DNA from: Xestospongia muta | Lineage: Eukaryota > Porifera > Demospongiae > Haplosclerida > Petrosiidae | Direction of reading: 5' to 3' | Assembly (NCBI GenBank): GCA_963693285.1 | Contig: OY848924.1 | Coordinates: 6,965,842-7,029,841 of the forward strand | Length of the DNA: 64,000 nucleotides | Shown here: positions 1 through 27,000 of the stretch, piece by piece | Position numbering within the stretch: the stretch's first letter is position 1 | Layout: each line of letters starts with the position of its first letter | Notes under the pieces: generated by a model | What the model saw: the letters and a program-made list of their open reading frames with translations, nothing else | What the model was told of the DNA's origin: nothing | Databases searched by the model: none | Position numbers and translations under genes: made by a program

Positions 1-15711
<15,711 letters not shown>

Positions 15712-15887
15712 CTCTGAACTGAAGTTAGAATACGGAACAGAAACTTAAAAGTTTAGTGTAGAGGGAGGAGCTGTGGTATTAGGTATTTCATTTTAGTGGC
15801 ATGTGTGTATAACTATTAATTTTATGTAAAACACCCTCTCATAAAAATTATTTATTACAAGATTTAAACAACAAAAATTATATCTAG

Positions 15888-18800
15888 CTATACAGTTGTT
15901 GATTCCAGTTCACTGACAATACGTTGCAATTTCATACTCTTAAGAGCCTCAATCAAAGCTGCTTTACTTGCTTTACCACCATTCACCCACTGTATCAACA
16001 TATCTTTACGAGATGGTTCCACTTGATAATGATTGTTGACCTTAATGGTCTGAAGGATTGAATCAAGGATACCTAAGAATGTACCTAAGATATCCCACTG
16101 ATAAACCTCTCTCACAGCATACAGTAGTCCAGGTAAATGACTCTCGTCTGTGTAGGGAATGAAAATAATAATAAAAGATTAATTAGATATTTAATTTATA
16201 GATTAGATATTTAAATGGTCTTTACCTAGATGTCCATCTGGTAAGCTAACAGGAAGAGCTAGTGAACTTGATACTATGAACAAGTGAACAAAATACAACT
16301 TGACAAGAACTTTAAATGACAACTTACCTTTAAACCAACAAAGTTGTCTCTTCTCAGTAACTTCAAATGTGATCTCTGACTCAACAGGACATTGCCCGAT
16401 ATAGCGACCACGATTGTATTTGATTACCACACCATGTAGTTTGTCATCATCTACTTTGTGTTTCTCTAGACAAGGTAGAGTAACTTCAATCTCTACTGCT
16501 TTTACATCATAATCTAATAATTCAGCACAAGATGATATGGCCTCTTTCATTACTTGACGAAGAATTGGACAGTTCTCTGGAAGACCAGTGAAATATACCT
16601 CTATCCAATAGAAACAATCAACCAGTAGTACTGACCCTAGGAGATCATCAGAATAGAGCTTTATCCCATAACGAAGTTGTCTGGGAAATGAACGGGATCG
16701 ACTGTCAAGAAAAAAATGTGGTTTGTGTTTTCTATCCAACATAGCTACTACAACAGCAGGAAACATACCCTATATATATATATACAATAAGGTTGTATCA
16801 ATGTAATGATGTAATGATATAGATTTCTATTACCTGAGGTACTACTTTATTAGTAAACTCAATGATCACTGGATCACATGATCTTTTAAATGGTGCCTTG
16901 TCTTCCTCTGTCATTTGACATGGTGGTAATACAATAGGTATGAAGTAGCGTTTAACAGAATCTGACGTGGTAAGAGGAGCAATGATGTTGAGATATTCTA
17001 GCAATTTAAGGAGATCTTCTTTAGTGAATACATTGGGAACAAATGTGAGAGATAGCTCGTCTAGTAAGAATTCTTCAAATACTCCATCTTCACGAAGTAC
17101 ACGTTGAACATGACGTAATGCAGACGAACTGTTTGGTAGGATATCTGATACTGAGTCCACAAAGGAGAATCGTACAAAAGCTGACAATGTATCGAGAAGA
17201 TATTGAGGATTTGTGAAGATCACATTAGGAAGAACTTTACGAAATGAGAGGAACAAAGTAAGTGAGTCCAAATAGGACACACAATTCTCCACTTCACTTT
17301 TCTCCATACCTAGTTTCATACCTAAATCATAACAGGATTTTAATGAGATTATCCCATGATCCTCTTTAGATGCTTCCTCTTTTGTATTTATTTCAAACAT
17401 GTACCAACGTACTGGTATAGGGACACTGATACCAATATTTTCTTGAGACATAATTCTCTGACGAATGGTAGAAGATATTTTCTTACGATTAAATCGACAC
17501 AAGTTGTCTACAGGAAATATCAACTCATTAGAAGCATCATTGTAGAAAATGAGTTGGTCACGGAACTCTGCTAGTGCAGATAAAAGTTGAGCATTTTTTT
17601 CATCAAGTGACTCCTTTACTATTTGTTTTTTAAACACACTCTTTGTTTGATCGAGGTAAGTGCCAACAATGACAAAACAAGGTTTGGAAGTAATTGCTTT
17701 CTTTCCTTCTGCTACTATTGTATTCTTGGAAGCTGCCAATGAACGAACAAAGTGTTCAATAAGTTGTAGGTTAGTCATCTGTAACTCAGTAGGTTGATTC
17801 AGTATCTTACCATTTAGAGAATAGAAAAAGCAAGGTTTATCAGAGAGACCTTCTGTCAACTTTGTGACAATGATATTGACTACATTACCTCGAAGAAAAG
17901 CTCGAGATATATCAGCAAATTGAGGTTGACCTCCACTGTCTAGTAGATGTATCCAAGTAGCTTTATGAAGTTGTTTCGACTTTTTACGTCTTGCAAGAAT
18001 ATCTAAAATCTCTTTGGAACAAGCATCAATATTTGGGATGATTTTGGACTTTGGAATCACTTCTTCTGTTGTGTTATCTATAGCAGTAGCAGAAGCGGAT
18101 GATGAGGGCATGCTTTCTGGTTGTGTGGTCTCCAAAGTACCTACTTTAGAGGTAGCAACTGCTGCTGATTGTTCTACATTTTCTAGAGATGTCTTAGAAG
18201 TGTCATCACATTTAGGAGGTTCTTCTTTCTTTGATGGATTATTTGCTACATTGGCTGGATCATCAAGAGCATGCATGGCATCTGACAACATTTTTAATAG
18301 CTCAGACCCAGTTATCATCTCCCATATTTTTCCTTCATTTTGTTCAGCTACTCTTTCTATGGCACGTATTGGACGTGTTGCTATGGCTGTGCTGTGATGA
18401 GATTTGGGAGGTGGCCAATTAAATAAGAGAGACTTAAAGGCAGTCTTCCCAACACAGGGTGGACCCATTATAACCAACTTCATACTGGTAATAAACACAT
18501 AACCTTCTTGTAGACCACGTGTAAGAATCTTCTCACATTCTGAAATAAATATAAACAACTAATCAATTGCACCAGAAGCACTACTAAAGTGTCTTTACTT
18601 AGTATGTATACAGTTACATAATGTTACATACCTATTACTTTTGTACTTTTAAAAGGAAGTCCTAAGTAAGAAAAAACTACTGCATCAAAAATTGGCTTAC
18701 AAGTCTCTTGCTTGTAACATGAACATTCAAAGTAACCAAGAGCTCCAATTTCTTGTGCCAATTTAAATCCCTATCAAAATGAAACACAATAGTTATCAAG

Positions 18801-19818
18801 TCTTCATCCAATCTTCTCTGAAATGAAAAATGAATAAAGAAATGTTAATTTACCTCATTGTATGTGATAGGGCTGGAACCAATCTCTTTAAACAGTTCAA
18901 ATTTCAATGGATCATTACGAGTTTCTAGTTCAGTACCAACAAGAAAGAAAGGTGTGTCAGGACAATGGTGTTTAATTTCTGGATACCACTATTAGAGAGA
19001 GGGAAATTCACATTACCTAATTATACTTGAAAAGTAAAAAACAAAATTTTTACCTGATATTTAATATTTTTAAAAGTTGGACGGTTGACCAAAGAAAAGC
19101 ATAATAAAAATATATCCTAAGAGAAGAAAGTAGAAATGTATAATATATTTATGAATATTATATTCATTAATCCTTAAAACAATATAATATGTGTTGAACA
19201 ACAACAAACAAATTATTGAGATCATTATGCTAAATGTTTGCTTAGCAGAAACATACAGTTTGAGGATATGATAAAGGTCTTAATCTCTCATACTCTTCTT
19301 GACCTAAACAAATATCAGAATCTACACATGTTAGATGATAGTGACATAAATACCTGTAGTATCAAATAGTCCCAGTGTAACAGGCTCGCCATTAACAATC
19401 ATGGTTACAGCATAATTATCATATCTGTGAAATACAACATATAAAATTACAACCTGTTATATAAACAACAGATAGTGAATTATCTCATAAAAATTGATAA
19501 CATACCGAGGTGTTTTATCACCAAAGATCTTTTCAAGATCTTTTGGAGTTAAGCCTTTATCAAAAGCAAACAATAACTCAGCTTTTTGTGCTACACTAAT
19601 AGAGAAAATTAAAGAATAGCAAGTATATTATATACACACACACACATATATATATGATATAAATATATATCACTAAGGGTCAAGCTTCAAAAGCTATAAT
19701 CATTATCAACTAACTGTCCTCTTGTGAAGTCTTCACTAGTGTATGATTGTCCATTCTAATCATAAAATTGTATCATAACTCACCTGTTACCAACTAATAC
19801 ACATTTGATAGTTGTCAT
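15888..19818 (-). CDS. Copy A: Rac-like pseudo-GTPase fused to Roc-COR-like GTPase and Death domain
   Basis: Eleven exons encode about 1,010 residues; start at 19818, stop TAG at 15888-15890. Residues 1-190 align over their whole length with Rac/Rho GTPases (MTTIKCVLVGN, YDNYAVTMIVNGEPVTLGLF, DTTGQEEYERLRPLSYPQT, WYPEIKHHCPDTPFFLVGTE). The P-loop is broken, however (GNSVAQKAE where Rac has a GKT ending), and the G4 motif reads TELE. A second, intact P-loop follows at about residue 217 (GPPCVGKTAFK). Then come a low-complexity linker, a G3-like DSGGQPQF, a G4-like GTYLDQ and a winged-helix/COR-like stretch (NCVSYLDSLTLFLSF, VIFTNPQYLLDTL). The last exon has a Death-domain pattern (WDILGTFLGI...LIQWVNGG...LIEALKSM). 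The gene starts about 145 bp past the rearranged end of copy B, and its stop lies 176 bp from the channel gene's start. Function is unknown; a death-fold signalling switch is inferred. Confidence 0.8.
18090..18215 (-). other. Single copy of the linker peptide unit in copy A
   Basis: Between the second P-loop and DSGGQ, copy A has one unit of the form SLENVEQSAAVATSKVGTLE followed by a Ser-rich stretch. The same unit occurs about four times in copy B and once, in diverged form (ENVQQPS), in the third gene. Confidence 0.6.
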
Positions 19819-19959
19819 TATTAGACGTTAATGAGGCCGAACAACAAAGGTATGAAGGTATGTGATAAATTAGAATGTTAACAACAGTAGCCACGCCCTT
19901 AGAGGGAGTTACAACACTAATTATTTATAATAAAACAAGGAAAAAAATTTTTAGTCTAC

Positions 19960-20132
19960 TGTTTTGATTCCAGTTCACTGACAATACGTTGCAATTTCAT
20001 ACTCTTAAGAGCCTCAATCAAAGCTGCTTTACTTGCTTTACCACACCATTCACCCACTGTATCAACATATCTTTACGAGATGGTTCCACTTGATAATGAT
20101 TGTTGACCTTAATGGTCTGAAGGATTGAATAA
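19960..20132 (-). pseudogene. Death-domain remnant at the rearranged 3' end of copy B
   Basis: This stretch is nearly identical to 15893-16066, the Death-domain exon of copy A, but has 2 extra bases (TACCACACCATT against TACCACCATT at about 20042). It then joins directly, at GGATTGAATAAGTTG, to sequence matching copy A at about 17760. The COR-like region and the intervening exons, about 1.7 kb in copy A, are missing. The frame entering this remnant differs from the Death frame and stops at 20062-20064. Confidence 0.85.
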
Positions 20133-21866
20133 GTTGTAGGTTAGTCATCTGCAACTCAGTAGGTTGATTTAGTATCTTCCCATTTAGAGAATAGAAAAAG
20201 CAAAGCTTATCAGAGAGACCTTCTGTCAACTTTGTGACAATGATATTGACTACATTACCTCGAAGGAAAGCTCGAGATATATCAGCAAATTGAGGTTGAC
20301 CTCCACTGTCTAGTAGATGTATCCAGGTACCTTTATGAAGTTGTTCTGACTTTTTACGTTTTGCAAGAATATCTAAAATCTCCTTCATGTAAGTGTCATC
20401 AACTGAAAGGATTTTATATCTTGAAGTATAATATATTGGATCTTTTGCAGTAGATGACAATGACATTTCTTTCTGCCTGTTGGGCTCTGAAGAATCTACC
20501 CTAAAGGTAGGAATAACAGCTGGTTGATCAATACTTTCTAGATGTGTCATAGAAGTGGACATTTGTTTAGGAGTAGGTGGATCAAGCATAGCACCAGTAG
20601 AGAATGACAGCGATTTTTGTAGTGGTCTGTTGGTCTCTGAAGACTCAATTTTTGATGTTAAAGCAACTTTTGAATGACCAACATTATCCAAAGAAGTAAC
20701 AGAATTGGAATTTTGTTCAGGATGTGTACATGAACCAAGCACAGCATCTTCCAGCTCATTTAACACTAATTCAAGGTCAAAAGGAGGTAACGAAAGCAAA
20801 GGCTGTCTAGTGAGGTTTGAAGTATCTACAGTTGATGTTAGAGAAATTGATGAATGATCAACGTTTTTTAGAGACATTTTGGAAGTGACATCATAATTCT
20901 CTGTTTCAGATGGTTTATATACACCATGTGCAACATTAGATAATGATGGTAACTCCGCATCCTGCGAGATAATATCCACTGTTTCTACTAGTGGAACTTC
21001 TGGTTGATCTACATTTTCTAAGGGGTGATTATTACTAGTATCTTGCTCTGCTTTGTTAGCTGGATTACTTTCTACATTAGCTGGATCATCGAGTGCACGC
21101 ATTGCATCTGAAAGCATTTTTAATAGCTCATGCCCAGTTATCATTTCCCATATCTTTCCTTCATTTCGTTCAGCTACTCTTTCTATTGCACGTATTGGAC
21201 GTGCTGCTATGGCTGTGCTTTGATGAGATTTGGGGGCAGGCCAATTGAACAACAGACATTTAAACGCAGTCTTCCCAACACAGGGTGGACCCATGATGAC
21301 TAGCTTAATACTGGTAATATACACATAACCTTCTCTTAGACCACGTGCAAGAATCATCTGATGGCCTGAAAATGAAACGCAACCAAATTAAAGACTGAAT
21401 GACAATGTAGAGTATCATGCTTACACATTAAATAATATAATTTGCAACTTATAATAACACTAGGTATGATGTCTTGTACCTATTTCTTCCATTGATGGAC
21501 TGAAAGGAAGTCCTGAAACAGCCAAAGCTACTGCATTGAGAAGTTCCTTACAAGTCTCTGGCAAATGATATGAACACTCAAAATAACCAAGGGCACCTAA
21601 TCTTTTAGCCAATTTCCATCCCTGATAAAGAACAAAAGTTGCTGAAAAACATTAATTTAACTTCTCTAAGTCTAAGATTGAGTGAACTATTATTAATAAG
21701 ACACAGAAAGTCTGATTATTTACCTCATTGAATGAAATAGGGATAAGATTTTTTTTTCTAGGATGTTCAATTTTCGTCTCAAGTCGGTTACCAACAAGAA
21801 AGAAAGGTGTGTTAGGATCGTAAGACTTAATTTCTGGGTGCCACTAATAGGCACATAGTGATGTAA

Positions 21867-21915
<49 letters not shown>

Positions 21916-22739
21916 ATTTTAAGGCACTATATTTATGTAATTCTACCATTTTTTCAATATTTTCAAATGATTCAGGGTCGATCACAGAAAAACATAACAG
22001 AAACATGTCCTGTAAATACAAAAATTGTACCATAATATAACAGAGATAGAAAATGTACCGTTTGATGATAAAGTATAAGTCTCGACCTTTCCAGATATTC
22101 TCCATCTGAGGAAATGATAGGATCTACATTATATTAAATTAACATGACATAAATACCTGGAGTATAAAATATTTCTAGTGTAACAGGCTCACCATGAACC
22201 ATCACTGCTACACAACAACTATCATAACGATAGCTATACAAAGAAATAGATGACAAATACATTACAATATACATTAAAAACACCGCAAAACTGCTAACAA
22301 CAATGTTACATTAACAGTACATACTAACTTACGTAGCAAATCTATATTCATCTCGAATTTCTTTTGGCGTTTTTCCTGTGTTAAAGGCAACCAATAATTT
22401 GCTTGTCTTTGCTTCACTGCATGAGATAACGAAATACAAGACACTAAATACTCTCGCAATTAATTGAAACATCACTACTACTAAATGATACTACATTACT
22501 TTATTATTATTAATATTATATACTTATATAAAGCAACTGCAAAAAGGGGATTTCCATGTTCATGTCTAGGTCTACTGAAGTATCAATATATTGACTAGTC
22601 TTGTAATCAGATAGAAAGCCTCCTGGTAGTTTTATTAACCAAGAGATGGTCTCTCTGGGTACGAGACTGTTTCTTGTGGCAAAGCCACACAGTTGACTTA
22701 CTAGTCGCCAACTAATGTAATTTTTTTGGTGGTTGTCAT
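20062..22739 (-). CDS. Copy B: truncated paralogue (Rac-like pseudo-GTPase + Roc-like domain, COR and Death lost)
   Basis: Exon 1 (22702-22739) reads MTTTKKITLVGD and ends TA at a GTAAGT donor. The next exon continues EAKTSKLLVAF. Further exons give MVHGEPVTLEIF, DMFLLCFSVIDPESFENIEKM, WHPEIKSYDPNTPFFLVGNR and GALGYFECS, all Rac-like. G1, switch II (FYTPDPII in place of a DTAGQE-type motif) and G4 (NRLE) are all degenerate, more so than in copy A. The large exon from about 21367 carries an intact P-loop (GPPCVGKTAFK), an expanded linker of four peptide repeats, DSGGQPQF and VTKLTEGLSD. It then runs into the deletion junction and ends with 24 out-of-frame residues. About 620 residues are predicted. 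Splice sites upstream look intact, so it may still make a COR-less, Death-less protein, or it may be a young pseudogene. Confidence 0.7.
20455..21030 (-). repeat. Four-copy peptide repeat in the copy B Roc linker
   Basis: Four imperfect units of about 45-65 residues, each centred on L-x-N/S-V/I-D/G-Q/H...V..SSE.N(R)...SLS. Examples are LENVDQPEVPLVETVD, LKNVDHSSISLTSTVD, LDNVGHSKVALTSKIESSE and LESIDQPAVIPTFRVDSSE. They sit between the G1 P-loop and G3 (DSGGQ), where copy A has one unit. Confidence 0.75.
21870..21914 (-). repeat. (GA)n microsatellite in a copy B intron
   Basis: About 44 bp. It reads (CT)n on the coding strand, upstream of the acceptor CCTATTAG before the exon beginning TGGCACCC. 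Confidence 0.9.
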
Positions 22740-22825
22740 TTTGTTGGTAATTGTTCAGTTAAAATGAGTAACACGACTGACTCTGATGATCTGCACAATT
22801 AAAAGTAACAGAATTATAACATGGA

Positions 22826-23712
22826 CGATGCTGAAAAGCAATTAATATGAATTAATATTGCTAATTGATAAGATTAAATTATTAATTAAGTATAAAATAG
22901 AATATTGTTAATGTTTAGTGGATGTAGATGAATTCTGTACATTTATATATACAACAAAGTATAGTAATCACTATTTATATATATATTGAATAAATTGTGA
23001 ATTGAAACAACTTGAATATATGTTTTTAACTAGCAGTGATCTGGTCAGATGACAGCTCATAATGGAGCTATCAATTCCTATTAGTTACTATCAATCGTGT
23101 CAGTTAGTGACATTTATATTAGAACATAGAAGGAAACTATACATTAATTATTATTGCGCCAGGGGCATTGATTATTGTAAGTATTAATTTCAAACAGTAT
23201 ATCTACATGAACGAACATTATATTTAGTTGGAGAAATAATATCACTGAGTCTCACACTAAATCCATTGTAAGGACTTCCTTTAAATTAACATTCAGTAAT
23301 AACTTACTATTAATATAGCTCAGCGTAAATAGCTCTTCTGTTTGGTTTGCTCCACCCATATATTGACTGTTTAGAGGAGTGGCTAAATCTTTCCAGCATG
23401 TCTGTTGCTAAACGGAGATGTTTCTAAATATCTTTTCTGGTGATTATAGCAGTCTAGCCCTACCCAGCTAGCACTAATCGAGACAGTTAGTTCTAGATAT
23501 CCATATACTACAATAAAACTCAAAGTCTGATATTTATATTATCTTAATATGGACAACAAACCAGGTAACTAATAATTGACATTTGTTTTAAATACTGGAC
23601 TTATTACAGCAGGTACTGATGATGTACAAAGTCGTCTGGAAGAAGAGGAGGCTGCTTACTGTCCTGTAAGTTGATATATATTTATACTTGATATGTTTTT
23701 GATCTCTCTCTA
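22826..23712 (+). repeat. Segmental duplicate of the ATP13A promoter and first exons (partner 33326-33796)
   Basis: The strongest match is 23326-23712 against 33416-33796, over 90% identical by eye. It starts at about GCTCTTCTG(T/C)TTGG, includes AATCTTTCCAGCATGTCTGT and TAGCAGTCTAGCCCTACCCA, and ends in intron 2 after GATCTCTCTC. Weaker similarity begins at 22826/33326 (GATGCTGAAAA). The left copy has about 400 extra bp (roughly 22915-23310) between the two blocks. Confidence 0.9.
23549..23665 (+). pseudogene. Orphan first two exons of ATP13A-like gene
   Basis: Exon 1 (23549-23564, MDNKPG) and exon 2 (23613-23665, TDDVQSRLEEEEAAYCP) are identical in protein to exons 1-2 of the intact ATPase gene at 33635 and 33698. 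The GT donors and AG acceptor are kept, but no third exon follows; the homology ends inside intron 2. The start codon and splice sites are intact, so it could still be transcribed, toward the 3' end of the next gene on the opposite strand. Confidence 0.85.
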
Positions 23713-24049
23713 AATATATTGTGCTTTCATTACACACCAGCACCAATGAAGGTCAAGACTAGTTCATTCACTGGAATAAAGACTGTAAAGAGATATGTAG
23801 TTGTTATTGTTAGACTGCTATTATAACTTGTATAGTTGTAGAGTTGGTCATTTGACATCCTGAGGTATACACTTCTCTCTAGTGTTAATTCACTGTAGCA
23901 AACTATCATATTATTATGAATGAAAAAGATAAATTACAGTGATCAAAGCACACTACATTAAATGTACATAATATTTTAGTTTGTAATAATAATGTGGAAA
24001 GTAAAGTCAGGAACCAATAGCCTTGCAATGGGATCCTGATAAAGTGTAT
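23713..24049. other. Intergenic stretch
   Basis: It lies between the duplicated ATP13A fragment and the stop codon of the minus-strand ankyrin/Roc-COR/Death gene. It is AT-rich, and I see no gene or clear repeat in it. Confidence 0.5.
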
Positions 24050-27000
24050 CTAAGATGGTTCACAATCTACTGAAATGCCAAGATGGCGACGTATCTCATT
24101 AGCTTTTGCTTTGTTATTAACAATATCACCCTCGACAGCAGTGATCACTGTCTTCCAGGTAATTGGTGATGGCTGAGTTTTTAACTTGTGGATTACTTGA
24201 GTGAGTTTTACTATATCTTCTTGCTGACGGTGCAATAAACCATCCAAATCATCAAAAGAAACTCCTAAAGCTGCACCAAGTTGATACCACTTACTGCTGA
24301 TATCAGCGAACAAACGAAGTAGAACATGTTCATTCGGAACAGTATTTAAAACATCTGAAATACAAATGCACCTGGGGTTAATAATGGTTTAGACAAAGTA
24401 ATATGTTAAGTGTACAGAAGACATAATTCAATGTAAGACATAACATTGTATAGAGGAAAATAACAAAACAACTTACTTTTGCGATCCTCACCTCCAAATG
24501 TACCTAAGTATGCAAAAGTGATATTACAAGTGATAATTAACAATAAAACTAATTTACATGTGTAGCATGTATTTACAACTATAGAGAGAAAACAATTTAA
24601 GAATTTTAAGTAGCCATGTGACATTTCATGGCTATACACAGAGACTATGCAAATACCAAATACATTTGTCTGATAGCCATAGTTTAATAGCTGTACCAAT
24701 TCACAAATTATACAAAGGTTTTAACTTTGCAAAAATGCAAGATGGACTTTATCAATAACAATGTTTAAACTCACTTTTCCAAGACAAGTGGTACGTGGGG
24801 AATCCGGCTCTATTCCTTACTATGCTATTTGTTTCACCACATTGAAGCCTCCATTCTTCAGTACTAGTCAATATAGCAACATGGCGGTGGTGCTCTAGTC
24901 TTCTCTCTTCACAAGGGCAAAGAAATCCCTTTTGTGGTTCGATGCCTTCATTGAAGAACTCTAAAGCACTTTCAATCACCTCACGTATTATTGGTTGATC
25001 TTTGAGGATTTCACAGTGAACCTCAAACCAACAAAGGCATTCCACAAAAGCTATTTTACCATCACATTTAGGATATGACATTACAATAAGATTAGAATAG
25101 TTAGGAGACTCTAAACTACTAACAATAGACAATTTTTTCTCATTTTCACATGAGTGTAGATAGTTAATGAATTTACAAAAGAGACCAATTGAAACACCTT
25201 TCTCAAAGTAAAGTAGAAAGGGACACAGGGCAGAAACTGAAAAAGGATTGGGGTTTGATGTGTCAGTTAATGGCAGTAATGCAGGCATGAAGAATTCATC
25301 ATCTTTTCCTGATAATTTGCTTGCTACGTGAAGGTGTTCAAAAATGGCTAAAAGCTTTGTTTCAAAATCTTGGAATTCTTTAGATATTTTCTGACATTTG
25401 CTATTCATTTTAAGAACATCTTTAGAAATGATACCCTCAATAGCCATTCTTTTAATAGCCTTGCTTAAACCTCTTTCTTGTCGTGCCTTACAAATTTCTA
25501 ACATCAATTCGTCAATTATTTTAATTACACTTTCAGGGAGGACAAACACTATAGGAGCTACTTTTGGATAATACAATAATGTGTTGAGAATATGGAAAAA
25601 CTTAAGAGCACTCTCAACCTCATCACCAACAATATTTAACTCACTACCTAAATCCTTGCACTTTTGTAAGCTAAGGACTCCACAACCTTTTTTAGCAAGT
25701 TTACGCAAAAGAATTTCAAAAGCATACCATTTTATAGGCACTTTTACTGTATATGCTTGCTCTGCTAATTTCTTAGAAATGCTATCAATGGTGCCCATTG
25801 GATCATTGAATGTTTCAGCCTGAAAAGCATTACGGCCATCAACTATATGCAAAAGTTTACGCTTGTCTTCGCTTCGATAATAAGACAGGTTTCTCTCCCA
25901 GGGTTCTAATATTCTGTCGATACGACGTTCTTTGTCTTCAATGCTTTCAAAGTCATCTTTGGCATTTGCTTTTTGTTTGTCATATTCATCACGATGAGTA
26001 GCAACAGCAATAATTTCTAGATTTTTCACAGGAGGTTTAATTACGTCAGAAAGCACTGGATCACTCTCAATTAACAACTTCTGTTGTTGTGTAGAAATGT
26101 CAACCATGAGAGTAAGCTGCTTTAAGATTGTTTCAACAGTCAACGAGTGTTCGCTTGTAATGTATTTTTGATTTTCACATTGTAATTCAGTAGAAGATTG
26201 ATTTGATAGATCATTAGCTAAACTCGTAACAAGCATAAGGACTGAGACACATGGTATGAAAGCTTGCATTAACTTCTGGAATTGTATCTGACCTCCACAA
26301 TCAAGAAAGTAAAGCCATCTTTGATGAAGCTGCAACTTACCATCTGATTCCTTCGCTAGAGCAAAAAAATTATTAACTATCTCTTTAGCTTCTGCTATTT
26401 CACTTTCATCTTTTTTTGGTTGCACAGAAGGTGCTGGCACAAGATAAGACTTACTTTCACTATTATGTGACACTGTCTCCATTTTGATTTGTGTAGTATT
26501 ATGACTTTCAAAAGAAGCTACATTCGCAGTGTTATCTGAAGTGCTAGAAGGTTGTTGCACGTTTTCCTGATATACCTCTGAAATCATTGATTTCTCCTGG
26601 GCTTCATTGGAACTCAAAAGTGTTACAGCAAAAGACTTAATTTCACTAGCCACTTCACTTTCCAAACGATCATCGTCAATTAATTCCCAGTATTTGCTAT
26701 CCGTACCATGGCCACCAAAGCGAGAAACATTGAAATTTCCAACAGCTATTTGTAGAGAATCAACACAACTAGTGCTGATAAAATTCTCATAATTTTTGTA
26801 CAGAATGAGACATTTTATTGAGGTTTTACCAACTCTAGCTGGACCTTGGATGGCAACCTTTGAAATATCACACTTGATAGATCCTTTTTTGAGAGATTTT
26901 TGTAGGTTTTTTTGATCTAATGTATAATGTATATAAATAGAGCACACAATTAATTAATAACATACCAACTCTTTGAAATTGTTCATTTTTTCTTTTCAGT

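Noticed and set aside
18014..18397. 127-residue plus-strand open frame
   Set aside because: It is antisense to the large exon of copy A, which has clear GTPase motifs on the other strand.
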